Part shown: positions 8,900 to 17,810 of the stretch, piece after piece
Layout: every line of letters begins with the position of its first letter
Numbering within the stretch: the first letter of the stretch is position 1
Source: JAQXDR01 sp038138625
GTDB taxonomy: Bacteria; Pseudomonadota; Alphaproteobacteria; Rhodobacterales; Rhodobacteraceae
Direction: 5' to 3'
Length of the DNA stretch: 64,000 bases
Assembly (NCBI GenBank): GCA_038138625.1
Contig: JAYQEA010000003.1
Location: 1-64,000 of the forward strand
The notes under the pieces: model-generated
What the model was told of the DNA's origin: nothing
The model's database searches: none
What the model saw: only the letters and a program-made list of their open reading frames with translations
Made by a program: the position numbers and the translations under genes

Positions 8900-9636
8900 A
8901 GTACCACCACCTTGTGACCCGGTTGGATGGATCCACCTTGAACGACCTTTGCCAAAACCGAAAAATCTGCATGATCCCAGCTGGACAGGGCACCCAGGAC
9001 ATCAGCATCACGGCGGCCTGTTTCAGGGTTTGCTTCGGTAGACCGGCACCGTTCTGTACGATCTTCGACAAACAGAACGCAGTCACCGATCTGGACCTCG
9101 CGGCCGATCCAATCAAATTCCTCCCACGGGGCAAGACCGTCGATCCACAAATTGCCGCGCCAGCGATGGATCGACAAATCCTGCCCCAGGCGTTGTGAGA
9201 CCGCTCGATGCGAGGAAAAATTGCAAAGCGTGATCGACGGATAAGCAGAATCTGTCATTCCCTGTGTTTGTGCCTGCACCAATTTCGCAGCGTGCAAACC
9301 CTCTGGCAGCATTGGAGACAGCCAGTCCACAAGCGCGTCCCCGTCTTTCGCCGGATCAATTTTTATATCTGGCCGATCAGGGTGGGTCAGGGTGAATGTG
9401 CCGTCCGCAGCTTCGGATGTGATGTCCACGGCCTGAAGCATCGGAGCCGAGGCCGCACGGATAAAATTTCCACATCGTTCCCATTGAGACCCATCGACAT
9501 TTGCGCCCTCGCGGGTCACGGCCCACGCGCGATCGCCCGGTATACAGGCCGACGGGGACAGGGTCGCAGACCCAAGCATCTGACGTCCGACCGCCTTGAT
9601 CGGATACACCCATATCTGCGAAAGCTGCGCGGTCAT
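8896..9636 (-). CDS. MOSC domain-containing protein
   Basis: 246 residues. There is an N-terminal MOSC beta-barrel region (LSQIWVYPIKAVGRQML, then PGDRAWAV) and a C-terminal MOSC domain with the ending typical of sulfur-carrier or molybdenum-cofactor-binding proteins (GCVLF-like strand, TGRRDADVLGAL, GGSIQPGHKVVVL). MOSC domains are sulfur-transfer or Moco-binding modules related to the Moco sulfurase C-terminus. It has 4-bp overlaps with yidC upstream and engB downstream, so it belongs to the yidC-engB unit. Its substrate is not known. Confidence 0.88.
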   Translation of the reverse strand: MTAQLSQIWVYPIKAVGRQMLGSATLSPSACIPGDRAWAVTREGANVDGSQWERCGNFIRAASAPMLQAVDITSEAADGTFTLTHPDRPDIKIDPAKDGDALVDWLSPMLPEGLHAAKLVQAQTQGMTDSAYPSITLCNFSSHRAVSQRLGQDLSIHRWRGNLWIDGLAPWEEFDWIGREVQIGDCVLFVEDRTERCRSTEANPETGRRDADVLGALSSWDHADFSVLAKVVQGGSIQPGHKVVVL

Positions 9637-11429
9637 TTTCCGGCCTTAGAGCGATTGAAACTTGAGACGATATTCCCAAAAACATCGGGTTTAAAGCCTT
9701 GACTGCGCATAATCAGATATTGTTGCGTGAACGTGATGACGTTGTTGGCAATCCAGTAGACAACCAGTCCGCTGGCAAAGCCACCTAGCATGAACATGAA
9801 CACCCAAGGCAACCAGTTAAAGATCATCGCTTGTGTCGGATCCGTGGGTGCGGGGTTCAGTTTTTGCTGAAGCCACATCGAAATACCGAGAAGCAATGGT
9901 AGAATACCAATAAAGATCAGCGACATGATGCTCTCAGGGGCAGGTGCAGCCCAAGGAAACAATCCAAAGATGTTGAAGATACTGGTTGGATCCGGAGCGG
10001 ACAAGTCCTGAAACGGGCCAAAGAACGGTGCGTGCCGCAGGTCAAGCGTGACGAAAATCACTTTGTACAACGAGAAAAAGATCGGGATTTGCAAGAGGAT
10101 CGGCAAACAGCCAGAGGCGGGATTTACCTTTTCTCGTTTGTACAGCTCCATCATTTCCTTTTGAAGCTTTTGACGATCATCTCCGACACGTTCTTTCAAC
10201 TTTTCCATTTCTGGCTGAAGTTCTTTCATCTTGGCCATAGAGGCATAAGAGCGGTAGGCCAATGGAAACAGGATGGCCTTTATGCCGAGGGTCAGCACAA
10301 TAATTGCTATACCCATATTGCCAATCACCCCATTCAGCCAATGCAGGGCGATAAAGATGTATTTGGTGAGGAAAAAGAACCAACCCCAGTCAATACTGTC
10401 GGTCAGGCGATCAACGCCTTGGGCTTGATAATCGCTGATTGCTTCCCATTCCTTTGCCCCGGCATACAGACCGGTCTGGAACGATGCCCGATCTCCGGGA
10501 GCGAGCGTCCTGTCGGCATATTCCGATTTCGTCCTGTAAATGGCACTGCGATCATCATAACTGGCGACCGCAGTAAACGGCTGACCCGGCTCCGGTACCA
10601 ATAACGTCATCCAGTAGTGATCTGTGAAGCCCGTCCAGCCATTGGCATTTATTGAGAAGATCTTTGCCCGTGCACGTTCTGTGCGATCGATGTCGTAGTC
10701 TTCGATATCCCCATAATCGATTTCTGTCAGCTCGCCGTCGGCCATGACCATTGCGCCCTCGTGAAGAACGAAAAAGTTCTTGAGATCGCTTGGTTCTCCG
10801 TGACGTGCGACCATACCAAATGGTCGCAGTACAACTGTTGCGTCACCGTTGTTTTCAACGGTTTGAACAATCGAGAACATGAATGTGTCATCGATAGAGA
10901 CTGTCCGGTTATAAGTCAGGCCTCCGGGGCTTTGCCATTGTAGTGTGACGGGGCTGTTCTCGCTCAATACAGTGCCTGAAACGACGGTCCACTCGGTCAA
11001 GGCGTTGGGAACTTCGTTGGTCGAGGTCCCCGAAACAGGTATCCAGCCAAACAAACTGTAATAGGGATCAAGTTCGCCAACAGGGCGCAGAATATGGACC
11101 GTGTCAGAGCCGTCTTCGATTGTCTCAAAGTAGTCCTTAAGACGCAGGTCATCCAAAACCGCACCTGTGACCGACAATGTTCCGGTCAATCGTGCGGTAT
11201 CTATGGGCAGACGCCGCACCTCGTCGGTTGGAGCTGAGGGCTCTTGGCCTACAGTACCAGCCGTTACGGATTGGCGTTCGGATGCCGGGGCTGTCAGCGA
11301 ATCCTCGGCGATCGCGCGATCCATTTCAGTGCTCACCGCATCGGGCGGAGGGAAGAGTGCGAACCAAACGAGTATCACAGCAAAGCTAAGGGCGGTTGCC
11401 AACAGCAGGTTCTTGTTTTGATTGTCCAT
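9633..11429 (-). CDS. yidC: Membrane protein insertase YidC
   Basis: 598-residue YidC/Oxa1/Alb3 insertase of the long Gram-negative type. It has an N-terminal signal anchor (LLLATALSFAVILVWFALFPP), a large periplasmic beta domain (about residues 60-345), then the conserved five-TM core beginning near FFFLTKYIFIALHWLNG. The core has the cytoplasmic hairpin (MAKMKELQPEMEKLKERVG) and GCLPILLQIPIFFSLYKV. The start was chosen at MDNQNKN, the usual YidC N-terminus; an upstream TTG at 11474 would add 15 residues. It heads an overlapping run into MOSC and engB. Confidence 0.96.
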   Translation of the reverse strand: MDNQNKNLLLATALSFAVILVWFALFPPPDAVSTEMDRAIAEDSLTAPASERQSVTAGTVGQEPSAPTDEVRRLPIDTARLTGTLSVTGAVLDDLRLKDYFETIEDGSDTVHILRPVGELDPYYSLFGWIPVSGTSTNEVPNALTEWTVVSGTVLSENSPVTLQWQSPGGLTYNRTVSIDDTFMFSIVQTVENNGDATVVLRPFGMVARHGEPSDLKNFFVLHEGAMVMADGELTEIDYGDIEDYDIDRTERARAKIFSINANGWTGFTDHYWMTLLVPEPGQPFTAVASYDDRSAIYRTKSEYADRTLAPGDRASFQTGLYAGAKEWEAISDYQAQGVDRLTDSIDWGWFFFLTKYIFIALHWLNGVIGNMGIAIIVLTLGIKAILFPLAYRSYASMAKMKELQPEMEKLKERVGDDRQKLQKEMMELYKREKVNPASGCLPILLQIPIFFSLYKVIFVTLDLRHAPFFGPFQDLSAPDPTSIFNIFGLFPWAAPAPESIMSLIFIGILPLLLGISMWLQQKLNPAPTDPTQAMIFNWLPWVFMFMLGGFASGLVVYWIANNVITFTQQYLIMRSQGFKPDVFGNIVSSFNRSKAGK

Positions 11430-11674
11430 GAGGGGAGGGGCCTCTCGCTCTTTTCTGCCTTTCAGAGGGTTCAACAGAGGAGAGGTTAAAGGTCAAGTCC
11501 AAAGCTGCCCGAACATCGCTGCGTAATGGCTTCGACGCCTTGTTGAGGCTTAATTTTTGGAATTATTGGCGATACCGACCCCACATTAATGATTTTCATG
11601 TTCCGTGCTCTTTCATCGTGGACATGAAATCTGGTGTTCGTATTTTTGGTGACGACGCCTGCGTGCTACAGAAA

Positions 11675-13144
11675 TTAGACAGCTGTGTTGTGGCGTTTGC
11701 GGTCCACTTGAAACGCGCTACGCCGTTTCGCCCATCTTAATAAGTCTTGCCGAGGCATTGGGCGGGCGATTGCATACCCTTGAGCAAAACCGCAGCCGAG
11801 CCTGGTGAGCGCTTCAAGCTCTTCTCTGGATTCCAGTCCTTCGGCCAATGTATCAAGGCCCATGTGCTCTGCCATTGCAATAATGGCGCCAACCAGTTTT
11901 TGTTGTCTCGGGTCTTTGTCGATTGCCGAAAGAAAACTTCTGTCAATTTTCAGGCGATCGACGCCAAACTGTTCCACGGCCGCGATTGTGGCGTGACCGG
12001 TCCCGAAATCGTCAAGGTCAATCAGGCAGCCCAAGGCGCGCAGGGCCTCAATATTTTCACCTGCCGTGCCTTTGGCAGATGCGACCGCCACAGTTTCAAG
12101 GATTTCTACGCGGAGACGTTCCGGAGCCATGTTGTGGGCATCAAGGTCCCAGGCAATCTGTTGCGCAAGACCGGGTTTGCCCAGTTCATCACCAGACAGG
12201 TTAATCGCCATAAAGGGGATCTTAATTCCGGCACCGTCCCATAATTTCATTGCGGCAAAGCCGTGATGCAACATGACCTCGCTCAGTCTGCCGGCCACGC
12301 CTGCCTGTTCAAGGGCAGGTAGGAAGCCGCACGGCGAAATCAGACCACGTTCGGGGTGCTCCCAACGTGCGAGGGCTTCGACACCGATCAGGCGACCGGA
12401 GCGTGTACAAATTTGCGGCTGAAACCATGGTACGATTTGATCGGTGTCCAAAGCGCGCTGTGCCTCTATGACCAATCGTGTGTCGATGGGACGCCTCGGA
12501 GGCAGCGGGTCTGCACAAAATATTCCTGACAGCCCCTGCTGCTCTGCGATCTCCAACGCGTCTTCGGCGGTTTTGACAAGTTCGGCAGCGGTCATAACCT
12601 GTGAAGGCCGCGGAGCGCTGGCCAGCCCTATGGCCGCGCGGGTTTTCAGTGCTGGGATCTGTGCAGGCAGTTGAGGCATTTCAATTGCGGTCTGCACGCG
12701 TCTTGCGACTGCCATCATGGCATTCGTATGAAGCCCATCTTGCGCAGCCGTCAGAATTGCCAACTGGTTATCAGATCGTGATATCAACAGGTCTCTGTCT
12801 CTTAATACTGCACCGGCCTGATCTATAATGCGGGCTTTTGTTGATGGTGTGGCATTACTCGTGGTGACAGTGACAAGCATAAGACACACGCGTTTATGGC
12901 TGCGTCTTGTTGCACGGATCGCCGCGTCTGCGTGTTCTAGCAACGAATTCTCAGCCGGACGCTTCCGCATTGCCACCCTATTTCGGGACCAAACAAAAAG
13001 CCAAACACCGCAGGCGATGCACAGCAGTCCGACGGCGACTTCCATGCCGAAAACACCCAAGCCGCCAAAGAACACTGCCAGTCCCGCCGCAAGTCCAAGG
13101 CGACCTCGCCGCAGCCTGAGATTGCCATTTCCGCGCTTTTCCAT
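11675..13144 (-). CDS. EAL-domain cyclic-di-GMP phosphodiesterase with degenerate GGDEF region
   Basis: 489 residues: two N-terminal TM helices (about residues 15-52), a GGDEF-like region without the GGDEF signature (DNQLAIL stands at the expected place), then an EAL domain from about residue 225. The catalytic EAL residues look intact: GVEALARW, the Asn in AINLSG, the Glu in EILET, DLDDFGTG, the Lys in LKIDRSF, AEGLES and the Gln in FAQGY. It should therefore hydrolyse c-di-GMP but not make it. It lies between ttcA and yidC with gaps of 83 and 245 bp. Confidence 0.9.
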   Translation of the reverse strand: MEKRGNGNLRLRRGRLGLAAGLAVFFGGLGVFGMEVAVGLLCIACGVWLFVWSRNRVAMRKRPAENSLLEHADAAIRATRRSHKRVCLMLVTVTTSNATPSTKARIIDQAGAVLRDRDLLISRSDNQLAILTAAQDGLHTNAMMAVARRVQTAIEMPQLPAQIPALKTRAAIGLASAPRPSQVMTAAELVKTAEDALEIAEQQGLSGIFCADPLPPRRPIDTRLVIEAQRALDTDQIVPWFQPQICTRSGRLIGVEALARWEHPERGLISPCGFLPALEQAGVAGRLSEVMLHHGFAAMKLWDGAGIKIPFMAINLSGDELGKPGLAQQIAWDLDAHNMAPERLRVEILETVAVASAKGTAGENIEALRALGCLIDLDDFGTGHATIAAVEQFGVDRLKIDRSFLSAIDKDPRQQKLVGAIIAMAEHMGLDTLAEGLESREELEALTRLGCGFAQGYAIARPMPRQDLLRWAKRRSAFQVDRKRHNTAV

Positions 13145-13227
13145 GACTGCCCCACCTGTGTTTGCTGACGACTATGTTTTTCATCAACAGGTGAGTATCC
13201 ACTTAACGCTATTCTGCTTCGTTCTGC

Positions 13228-14058
13228 TTATTTTTGATCAAGACACAGCCCGGCAAAGTCGAAAAGCTTGGGATCCAAAAGATGCGATGGTCGTGCGTTC
13301 ATCAATGCCCTGAACATTACCTGCCGACGTCCGGGGCTATTTTTTTCCCAACCGTCAAGTATCTGCTTGACCTGCTGGCGTTGCAGGCCATCCTGACTAC
13401 CGCAGAGATCGCATGGAATAATCGGGTAATCCAAAGCCTTGGCAAAACGTTCGCAGTCTGCCTCGGCAACATGTGCCAAGGGGCGATATACGAATACATC
13501 GCCTTCCTCGTTTACGAGCTTTGGTGGCATGGTGGCCAACCGTCCACCATGGAAAAGGTTCATAAAAAAAGTTTCCAAAATATCGTCGCGGTGATGACCT
13601 AAAACGACTGCAGAACATCCCTCTTCACGGGCAATCCGGTAAAGATGTCCCCGTCGCAGGCGTGAGCATAGGGCACAAAAGGTCCGGCCAGCCGGAATTT
13701 TGTCCATTACGACCGAATATGTGTCTTGATATTCGATCCGGTGTGGAACACCCATCTTTTGTAAAAATTCAGGCAACACCGTCGCCGGAAAGCCGGGTTG
13801 CCCCTGATCAAGATTGCAGGCGAGCAAATCGACCGGCAACAGCCCGCGCCACTTGAGTTCATATAATATCGCCAACAGCGTGTAGCTGTCTTTCCCCCCT
13901 GACAAACATACCAGCCAACGGGAACCGCGTTCTATCATACCATACTGTTCGATTGCTTCGCGAACCTGTTGTACGATCCGTTTGCGTAGCTTTTTGAATT
14001 CGGTGGTTTTTGGAGCACCGTCAAAAAGGGGGTGAATATCTTTGGCATCATCGAGCAT
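13228..14058 (-). CDS. ttcA: tRNA 2-thiocytidine(32) synthetase TtcA
   Basis: 276-residue ATP-dependent enzyme that thiolates C32 of tRNA. The PP-loop is CLSGGKDSYT. Cysteine pairs CALC and CDLC fit the Fe-S-dependent TtcA type, and the motif GHHRDDILETFFMNLFHGGRL is diagnostic. The start at MLDDAKDIHPLF was preferred; an in-frame TTG at 14094 would add 12 residues without a clear ribosome site. It lies downstream of yidD and upstream of the EAL gene on the same strand. Confidence 0.93.
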   Translation of the reverse strand: MLDDAKDIHPLFDGAPKTTEFKKLRKRIVQQVREAIEQYGMIERGSRWLVCLSGGKDSYTLLAILYELKWRGLLPVDLLACNLDQGQPGFPATVLPEFLQKMGVPHRIEYQDTYSVVMDKIPAGRTFCALCSRLRRGHLYRIAREEGCSAVVLGHHRDDILETFFMNLFHGGRLATMPPKLVNEEGDVFVYRPLAHVAEADCERFAKALDYPIIPCDLCGSQDGLQRQQVKQILDGWEKNSPGRRQVMFRALMNARPSHLLDPKLFDFAGLCLDQK

Positions 14059-14244
14059 GCATGGGTGTTTAGGGCCAAGCCGATGTGCAAGCAAGGGGCT
14101 TGCAAAAGGACCAGACTGACTTCAAGGCAAGACGATCCCCGCTATTTTGTTTGATTTGGCCGAAAATAAACTTTGGTTTCCTAAGGGCGCCGGATCAGGC
14201 ACATATTGGCAAAGTTGCGATCCGTGGTGATGGACGTGTTTGGA

Positions 14245-14466
14245 TCAATCTGGGACATTATCAATGCCAGATCCCCCCAAAGGATGGCATCGGCCCAATC
14301 TCTTTACCGTGAGCCATGTGCCGCGGACTGCGCCATGACGCTCCAGCGCCTCCATGGCATATGCCGAACAGGTCGGCTGATACCGGCAGCCATGCCCTAC
14401 CCAAGGTGAGCCAAGCAATCGGTAGGCCCGAATGGGCAAGGACACGATCCAAGCGGCTGGGCTCAT
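14245..14466 (-). CDS. yidD: Membrane protein insertion efficiency factor YidD
   Basis: 73-residue YidD. The family core is GHGCRYQPTCSAYAMEAL followed by CHPLGGSGIDNVPD at the C-terminus. The N-terminus SPAAWIVSLPIRAYRLL is an amphipathic membrane-associated helix. The start at 14466 forms an ATGA overlap with the rnpA stop. YidD assists YidC in inserting membrane proteins; yidC lies 2.8 kb downstream on the same strand, separated by ttcA and the EAL gene. Confidence 0.93.
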   Translation of the reverse strand: MSPAAWIVSLPIRAYRLLGSPWVGHGCRYQPTCSAYAMEALERHGAVRGTWLTVKRLGRCHPLGGSGIDNVPD

Positions 14467-14885
14467 TGTCCGTGTAGCCGTTTTAATGCACGTCGCAGAT
14501 CGTCTTGCAAAACGCTCCAAGGGCAGGTGCCCGTCACACCACCCCGCCCGATCAACACATAATCGCGTCCGGGCAAGGCCTGATTAGGTAAAATAGTACG
14601 CGCCAGTGCCCGCAGACGTCTTTTTGCCCGATTGCGGGCCACTGCGTTGCCGACTTTTTTGGAACAGGTAAAGCCAACGCGCACTGGGCCGTCAGGGTCC
14701 TTACGGTCACGCATTTGCACAACGACGCTACGCGAGGATTGTCTATCGGCGCGAGAGGCAGCAACAAAATCGGCGCGCTGTGTCATCACCAGCACGCCGT
14801 CCGTGTCTTTTGACAGCCGCGAGCGCTTTGCCACGGCGGATTTTTTCGTTTCAGTGCGGTTCAATGTAGGCCCGCCTGAATGCAC
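14463..14885 (-). CDS. rnpA: Ribonuclease P protein component
   Basis: Protein subunit of RNase P, which matures tRNA 5' ends. The RNR motif is in the conserved block RVGFTCSKKVGNAVARNRAKRRLR, with RADFVAASRADRQ near the start of the conserved domain. A GTG at 14885, overlapping the rpmH stop, gives 140 residues; an ATG at 14786 (MTQRADFV) would give 107 residues, closer to the minimal RnpA length. The start is therefore uncertain. It couples rpmH upstream with yidD downstream. Confidence 0.93.
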   Translation of the reverse strand: MHSGGPTLNRTETKKSAVAKRSRLSKDTDGVLVMTQRADFVAASRADRQSSRSVVVQMRDRKDPDGPVRVGFTCSKKVGNAVARNRAKRRLRALARTILPNQALPGRDYVLIGRGGVTGTCPWSVLQDDLRRALKRLHGQ

Positions 14886-15019
14886 TATGCGCTCAGCGAC
14901 TTACGCCCGTGAGCCCGACGGTTATTCAGGATCTTACGGCCGGCTTTTGTCGCCATACGCGCACGAAACCCGTGACGCCGCTTGCGGACAAGGTTCGAAG
15001 GTTGAAAGGTGCGCTTCAT
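14885..15019 (-). CDS. rpmH: 50S ribosomal protein L34
   Basis: 44-residue L34 beginning MKRTFQPSNLVRKRRHGFR and ending GRKSLSA, exactly the bacterial family length and sequence type. The longer open frame upstream of 15019 is non-conserved leader. It is first in the rpmH-rnpA-yidD unit, with a sigma70-like promoter about 90 bp upstream. Confidence 0.98.
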   Translation of the reverse strand: MKRTFQPSNLVRKRRHGFRARMATKAGRKILNNRRAHGRKSLSA

Positions 15020-15107
15020 CGCTCGCTCTCCATAGGTGTGGGGTCTTTTCGACCGGATTCTCTGGCACCGACGCGGATTCGCCAGCGACGGCATCGGGGT
15101 TGGGTGT

Positions 15108-15136
15108 CGTTTAGAAAGCTTCGCAGCCAATGTCAA
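15108..15136 (-). promoter_or_regulatory. sigma70-type promoter of rpmH
   Basis: On the minus strand a perfect TTGACA (15131-15136) is followed by a 17-bp spacer and TAAACG (15108-15113). It leaves a leader of about 80-90 nt before the rpmH ATG. No other promoter-like pair was seen in the rpmH-TVP38 divergent gap. Confidence 0.6.
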
Positions 15137-15290
15137 ATGGCCTCGGCCGGGCCATGAGACTTTTTTACAGCAAAGATCCCTTAACAGATAATGATGGATG
15201 CATAAATAGGCCTAGCAAGATAAGTCCAAAGACACCGTTACTGTCTGTAATGGCGAGACTTCGATTTTACACAATGAGATTTGACATAGA

Positions 15291-16016
15291 ATGCCAAAAT
15301 CGCCTCAACCTGCCTTTAGCACTGCACGCTTGGTCCGCATTATCCCTATCGCGTTCATTGTTTGTGCAGCTTTGATCGGGTTCTTTTCTTTCGGAGATCG
15401 GTTAAGCTTTGCGGCCCTTCAGGACAACCGCGAAATACTGGTTGCCTTCAGGGACAAAAACTACCTGGCATCCGTGATGGCATTCATCGGTATATATATT
15501 GTCATCGTGGCGTTTTCTCTGCCGGGGGCGTCCGTTGCGACACTGACAGGCGGCTTCTTGTTTGCAACCTTTCCCGGTGTCCTGTTCAACGTGACTGCGG
15601 CCACTTGCGGTGCGATGGTTATTTTTCTGGCAGCGCGTTGGGGATTAGGGGATCTCTTGGCATCAAGGATGGACCAAGCCTCTGGGCCGGTGAAAAAACT
15701 TAAGGCGGGGATCGACAGCAATCAGTGGTCAACCTTGTTTCTCATGCGTCTGGTTCCGGCAATTCCCTTTTTCGTTGCCAATCTGGCACCGGCATTCTTC
15801 GGAGTGTCGTTGTTTCGATTTGCAGTGTCGACCTTTGTTGGCATTATTCCCGGAACACTGGTTTTTACCGCGGTCGGTGCGGGGCTGGGGGACGTTTTTG
15901 AGCGTGGAACGCGGCCAAATCTCTCCGTCATAGTCGAGCCGCAGATCTTACTGCCTATCTTGGGCCTATGCGCTTTGGCCGCACTGCCAATCATTATCAA
16001 AATTTTTCGAAAATAA
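15291..16016 (+). CDS. TVP38/TMEM64 family membrane protein
   Basis: 241-residue inner-membrane protein of the TVP38/TMEM64 (SNARE-associated, DedA-related) family. It has about six hydrophobic segments. The family signatures are FSLPGASVATLTGGFLFAT, the loop AARWGLGDLL, and FLMRLVPAIPFFVANLAPAFFGV followed by FVGIIPGTLVFTAVGAGLG. Transport or lipid-scrambling roles are proposed for the wider family but not settled. In many proteobacteria this gene is directly followed by a mercuric-reductase-like oxidoreductase; here that gene is 1.8 kb away. Confidence 0.9.
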   Translation: MPKSPQPAFSTARLVRIIPIAFIVCAALIGFFSFGDRLSFAALQDNREILVAFRDKNYLASVMAFIGIYIVIVAFSLPGASVATLTGGFLFATFPGVLFNVTAATCGAMVIFLAARWGLGDLLASRMDQASGPVKKLKAGIDSNQWSTLFLMRLVPAIPFFVANLAPAFFGVSLFRFAVSTFVGIIPGTLVFTAVGAGLGDVFERGTRPNLSVIVEPQILLPILGLCALAALPIIIKIFRK

Positions 16017-16021
16017 GTTGG

Positions 16022-16041
16022 TCACGGCCTTTCGTGATTTT
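16022..16041 (+). terminator. possible terminator after the TVP38 gene
   Basis: TCACG and CGTGA form a 5-bp stem around GCCTTT, immediately followed by TTTTGGTTTT, 5 bp after the stop codon. The stem is short but the T-tract is good. Confidence 0.4.
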
Positions 16042-17810
16042 GGTTTTCGATGGTTCGTTAGAACTGCCATGCGTTCGGAAAGACGAACGAGGCGTGTCGC
16101 TTGGATCAGCTGAAGTATCGGGTTTTATGCTTGCCAGATCCACCGTGTGAGTGTGCGATGCCTTGTAGGTATCAGCAGTGGACATGGGCTCTGGATGATG
16201 CCAGCGGATTTATCATAGTGCCTCGCTGGAGGGTTTCTGACAGTGATTCCTGTGTCGGGACTGGCCTGATCTTGCCGTCATAGGATGAAAAGACGGGTAT
16301 TCGGTTGGGTCCCAATACCAGCCTTAAATATTTCTGAATGACTGCAGCGGATCATTGAGGTCTGACAGTAATCACGAACTTTAGTGATTTTGGCAGTGCT
16401 GGCCTCGGGTTAGACGTCGTCTCTGGCTCGGGGCCATCTTTTAAATCCAGCGTGCGCACTGGCTGGTTTTTCGACACAGACCTTTACTCAAAAAATACCT
16501 CGGGGACTTTGGCAGTGGCATATCTGACCTTCGCACAGCCTGGATCATGGTCGGTCTGCTTTGCTCCCGAAATGGTGTGTTGGGCAGAGGGGTGCGTGCT
16601 TCTTCGCCCGCAACAACGGCTCGGCCCAAGTGTTGACAGATACTATGCGACACCAAAGCCGGAGAAAGCCGATTGGACCGCGCGCATTTGCGGTTGGCCA
16701 GTTGCAAAGATGCCTATCTGGCTACGATCCGAAACGGCCTCGCAGATCTTGGCACACCGACTTCCACGATCATAACGTGAACGCCTCTGCGGAAAAGGGG
16801 CGTCATGCCATAGCGTCGCCTGAGCAAAAAGCCTGATCCAACTGCTCCATCATGCGCAGGGTTATTAGTTTCGCGACCCATTCGGATGCCTAATGACAGC
16901 GCCGGATGGTTGTAAATCGTCATCACAAACCTTGGGGTTTCAACGAAAGAGGGATCTGGAATGCCGAAAGCGCCACTTTGTCTCTTCTGCAATCATCTTC
17001 CCGAAATTTCTGATCAAACGGGATGTCCTGATGTTTAACCCGTCTGCATTTGACCCCCTGATTTAGTTTTGGATTGTAGCCACAGGGAATTTTGTATTTT
17101 GTGTTGTGCCGTTAATGATTTGATCTAACAACGGCGTTGGATCCGCGTTCTGCGGGCTTTTGATACATTCACCTCTCGGGGATTTGATCTGTGGAACGGG
17201 CCAAAAATAAAATCACAGATTGTTTGCGCCTCCGAATTCACTCAAAGGTTGTCGCAAACCTAAGAAAGAGGCATGACCCAAGTGTGGGTGATCAAAGGCG
17301 TTGAATGTGGTAAGGGATTTGGAGCGGGAGACAGGTCTCGGGCGAGAGTGTTGCCTAGCGCCTTGCGGCCCATCGAAGGCGCGGTTTGCGCCCATGACCT
17401 TTTGCAAGAGCTTGGTTTGGCGGTTCACACCTCTTGTGAAGATCTCCTTTTTGGGCGAGAGGGATCAGGCCCTTCGCGTGATGGACATATTGGCCGAGCC
17501 AGGCAAGACCATCGGAATTGCGTGCGCAGAACCTCGCCGCCACACCGCCATCCGCTCGGTCAAAAGGATCGTTACTGCGCCGGACGTCCGCAGCGCAGGT
17601 ATCGCGGCCCCTGTGGGTCCTGCGTCCAGGGTCCGCCCGTCCTGCGGTGCCGACCCACGCGGCAAGATCACCAAGCACGTCGCCACCGTGCGCATCCTGT
17701 TGATGGCCCTCTGTGGCGGGGACCAAAATGGCTGGATCTTTGAAGATTTTATCACATTTAAAAATCAACAAAATTTATGTCCCGCTGGACAGACATCGTA
17801 GGAGCGGACC
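16042..17810 (+). other. gene-poor 1.8-kb stretch with possible degraded coding sequence
   Basis: No complete gene with a recognisable family, start and ribosome site was found. Frames are broken by stops. Two stretches look like debris. One is on the plus strand around 17460-17750, where one frame shows strong G/C preference at third codon positions (reading RDQALRVMDILAEPGKTIG and later KITKHVATVRILLMAL). The other is on the minus strand around 16714-16992 (FVETPRFVMTIYNHPALSLG). Neither was recognised. The stretch separates two genes that are commonly neighbours, which suggests an old insertion now decaying. Confidence 0.5.

Noticed and set aside
15020..15290. replication origin next to rpmH
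   Set aside because: rpmH lies near oriC in some bacteria, but no dnaA gene, DnaA-box cluster or AT-rich unwinding region was recognised here.
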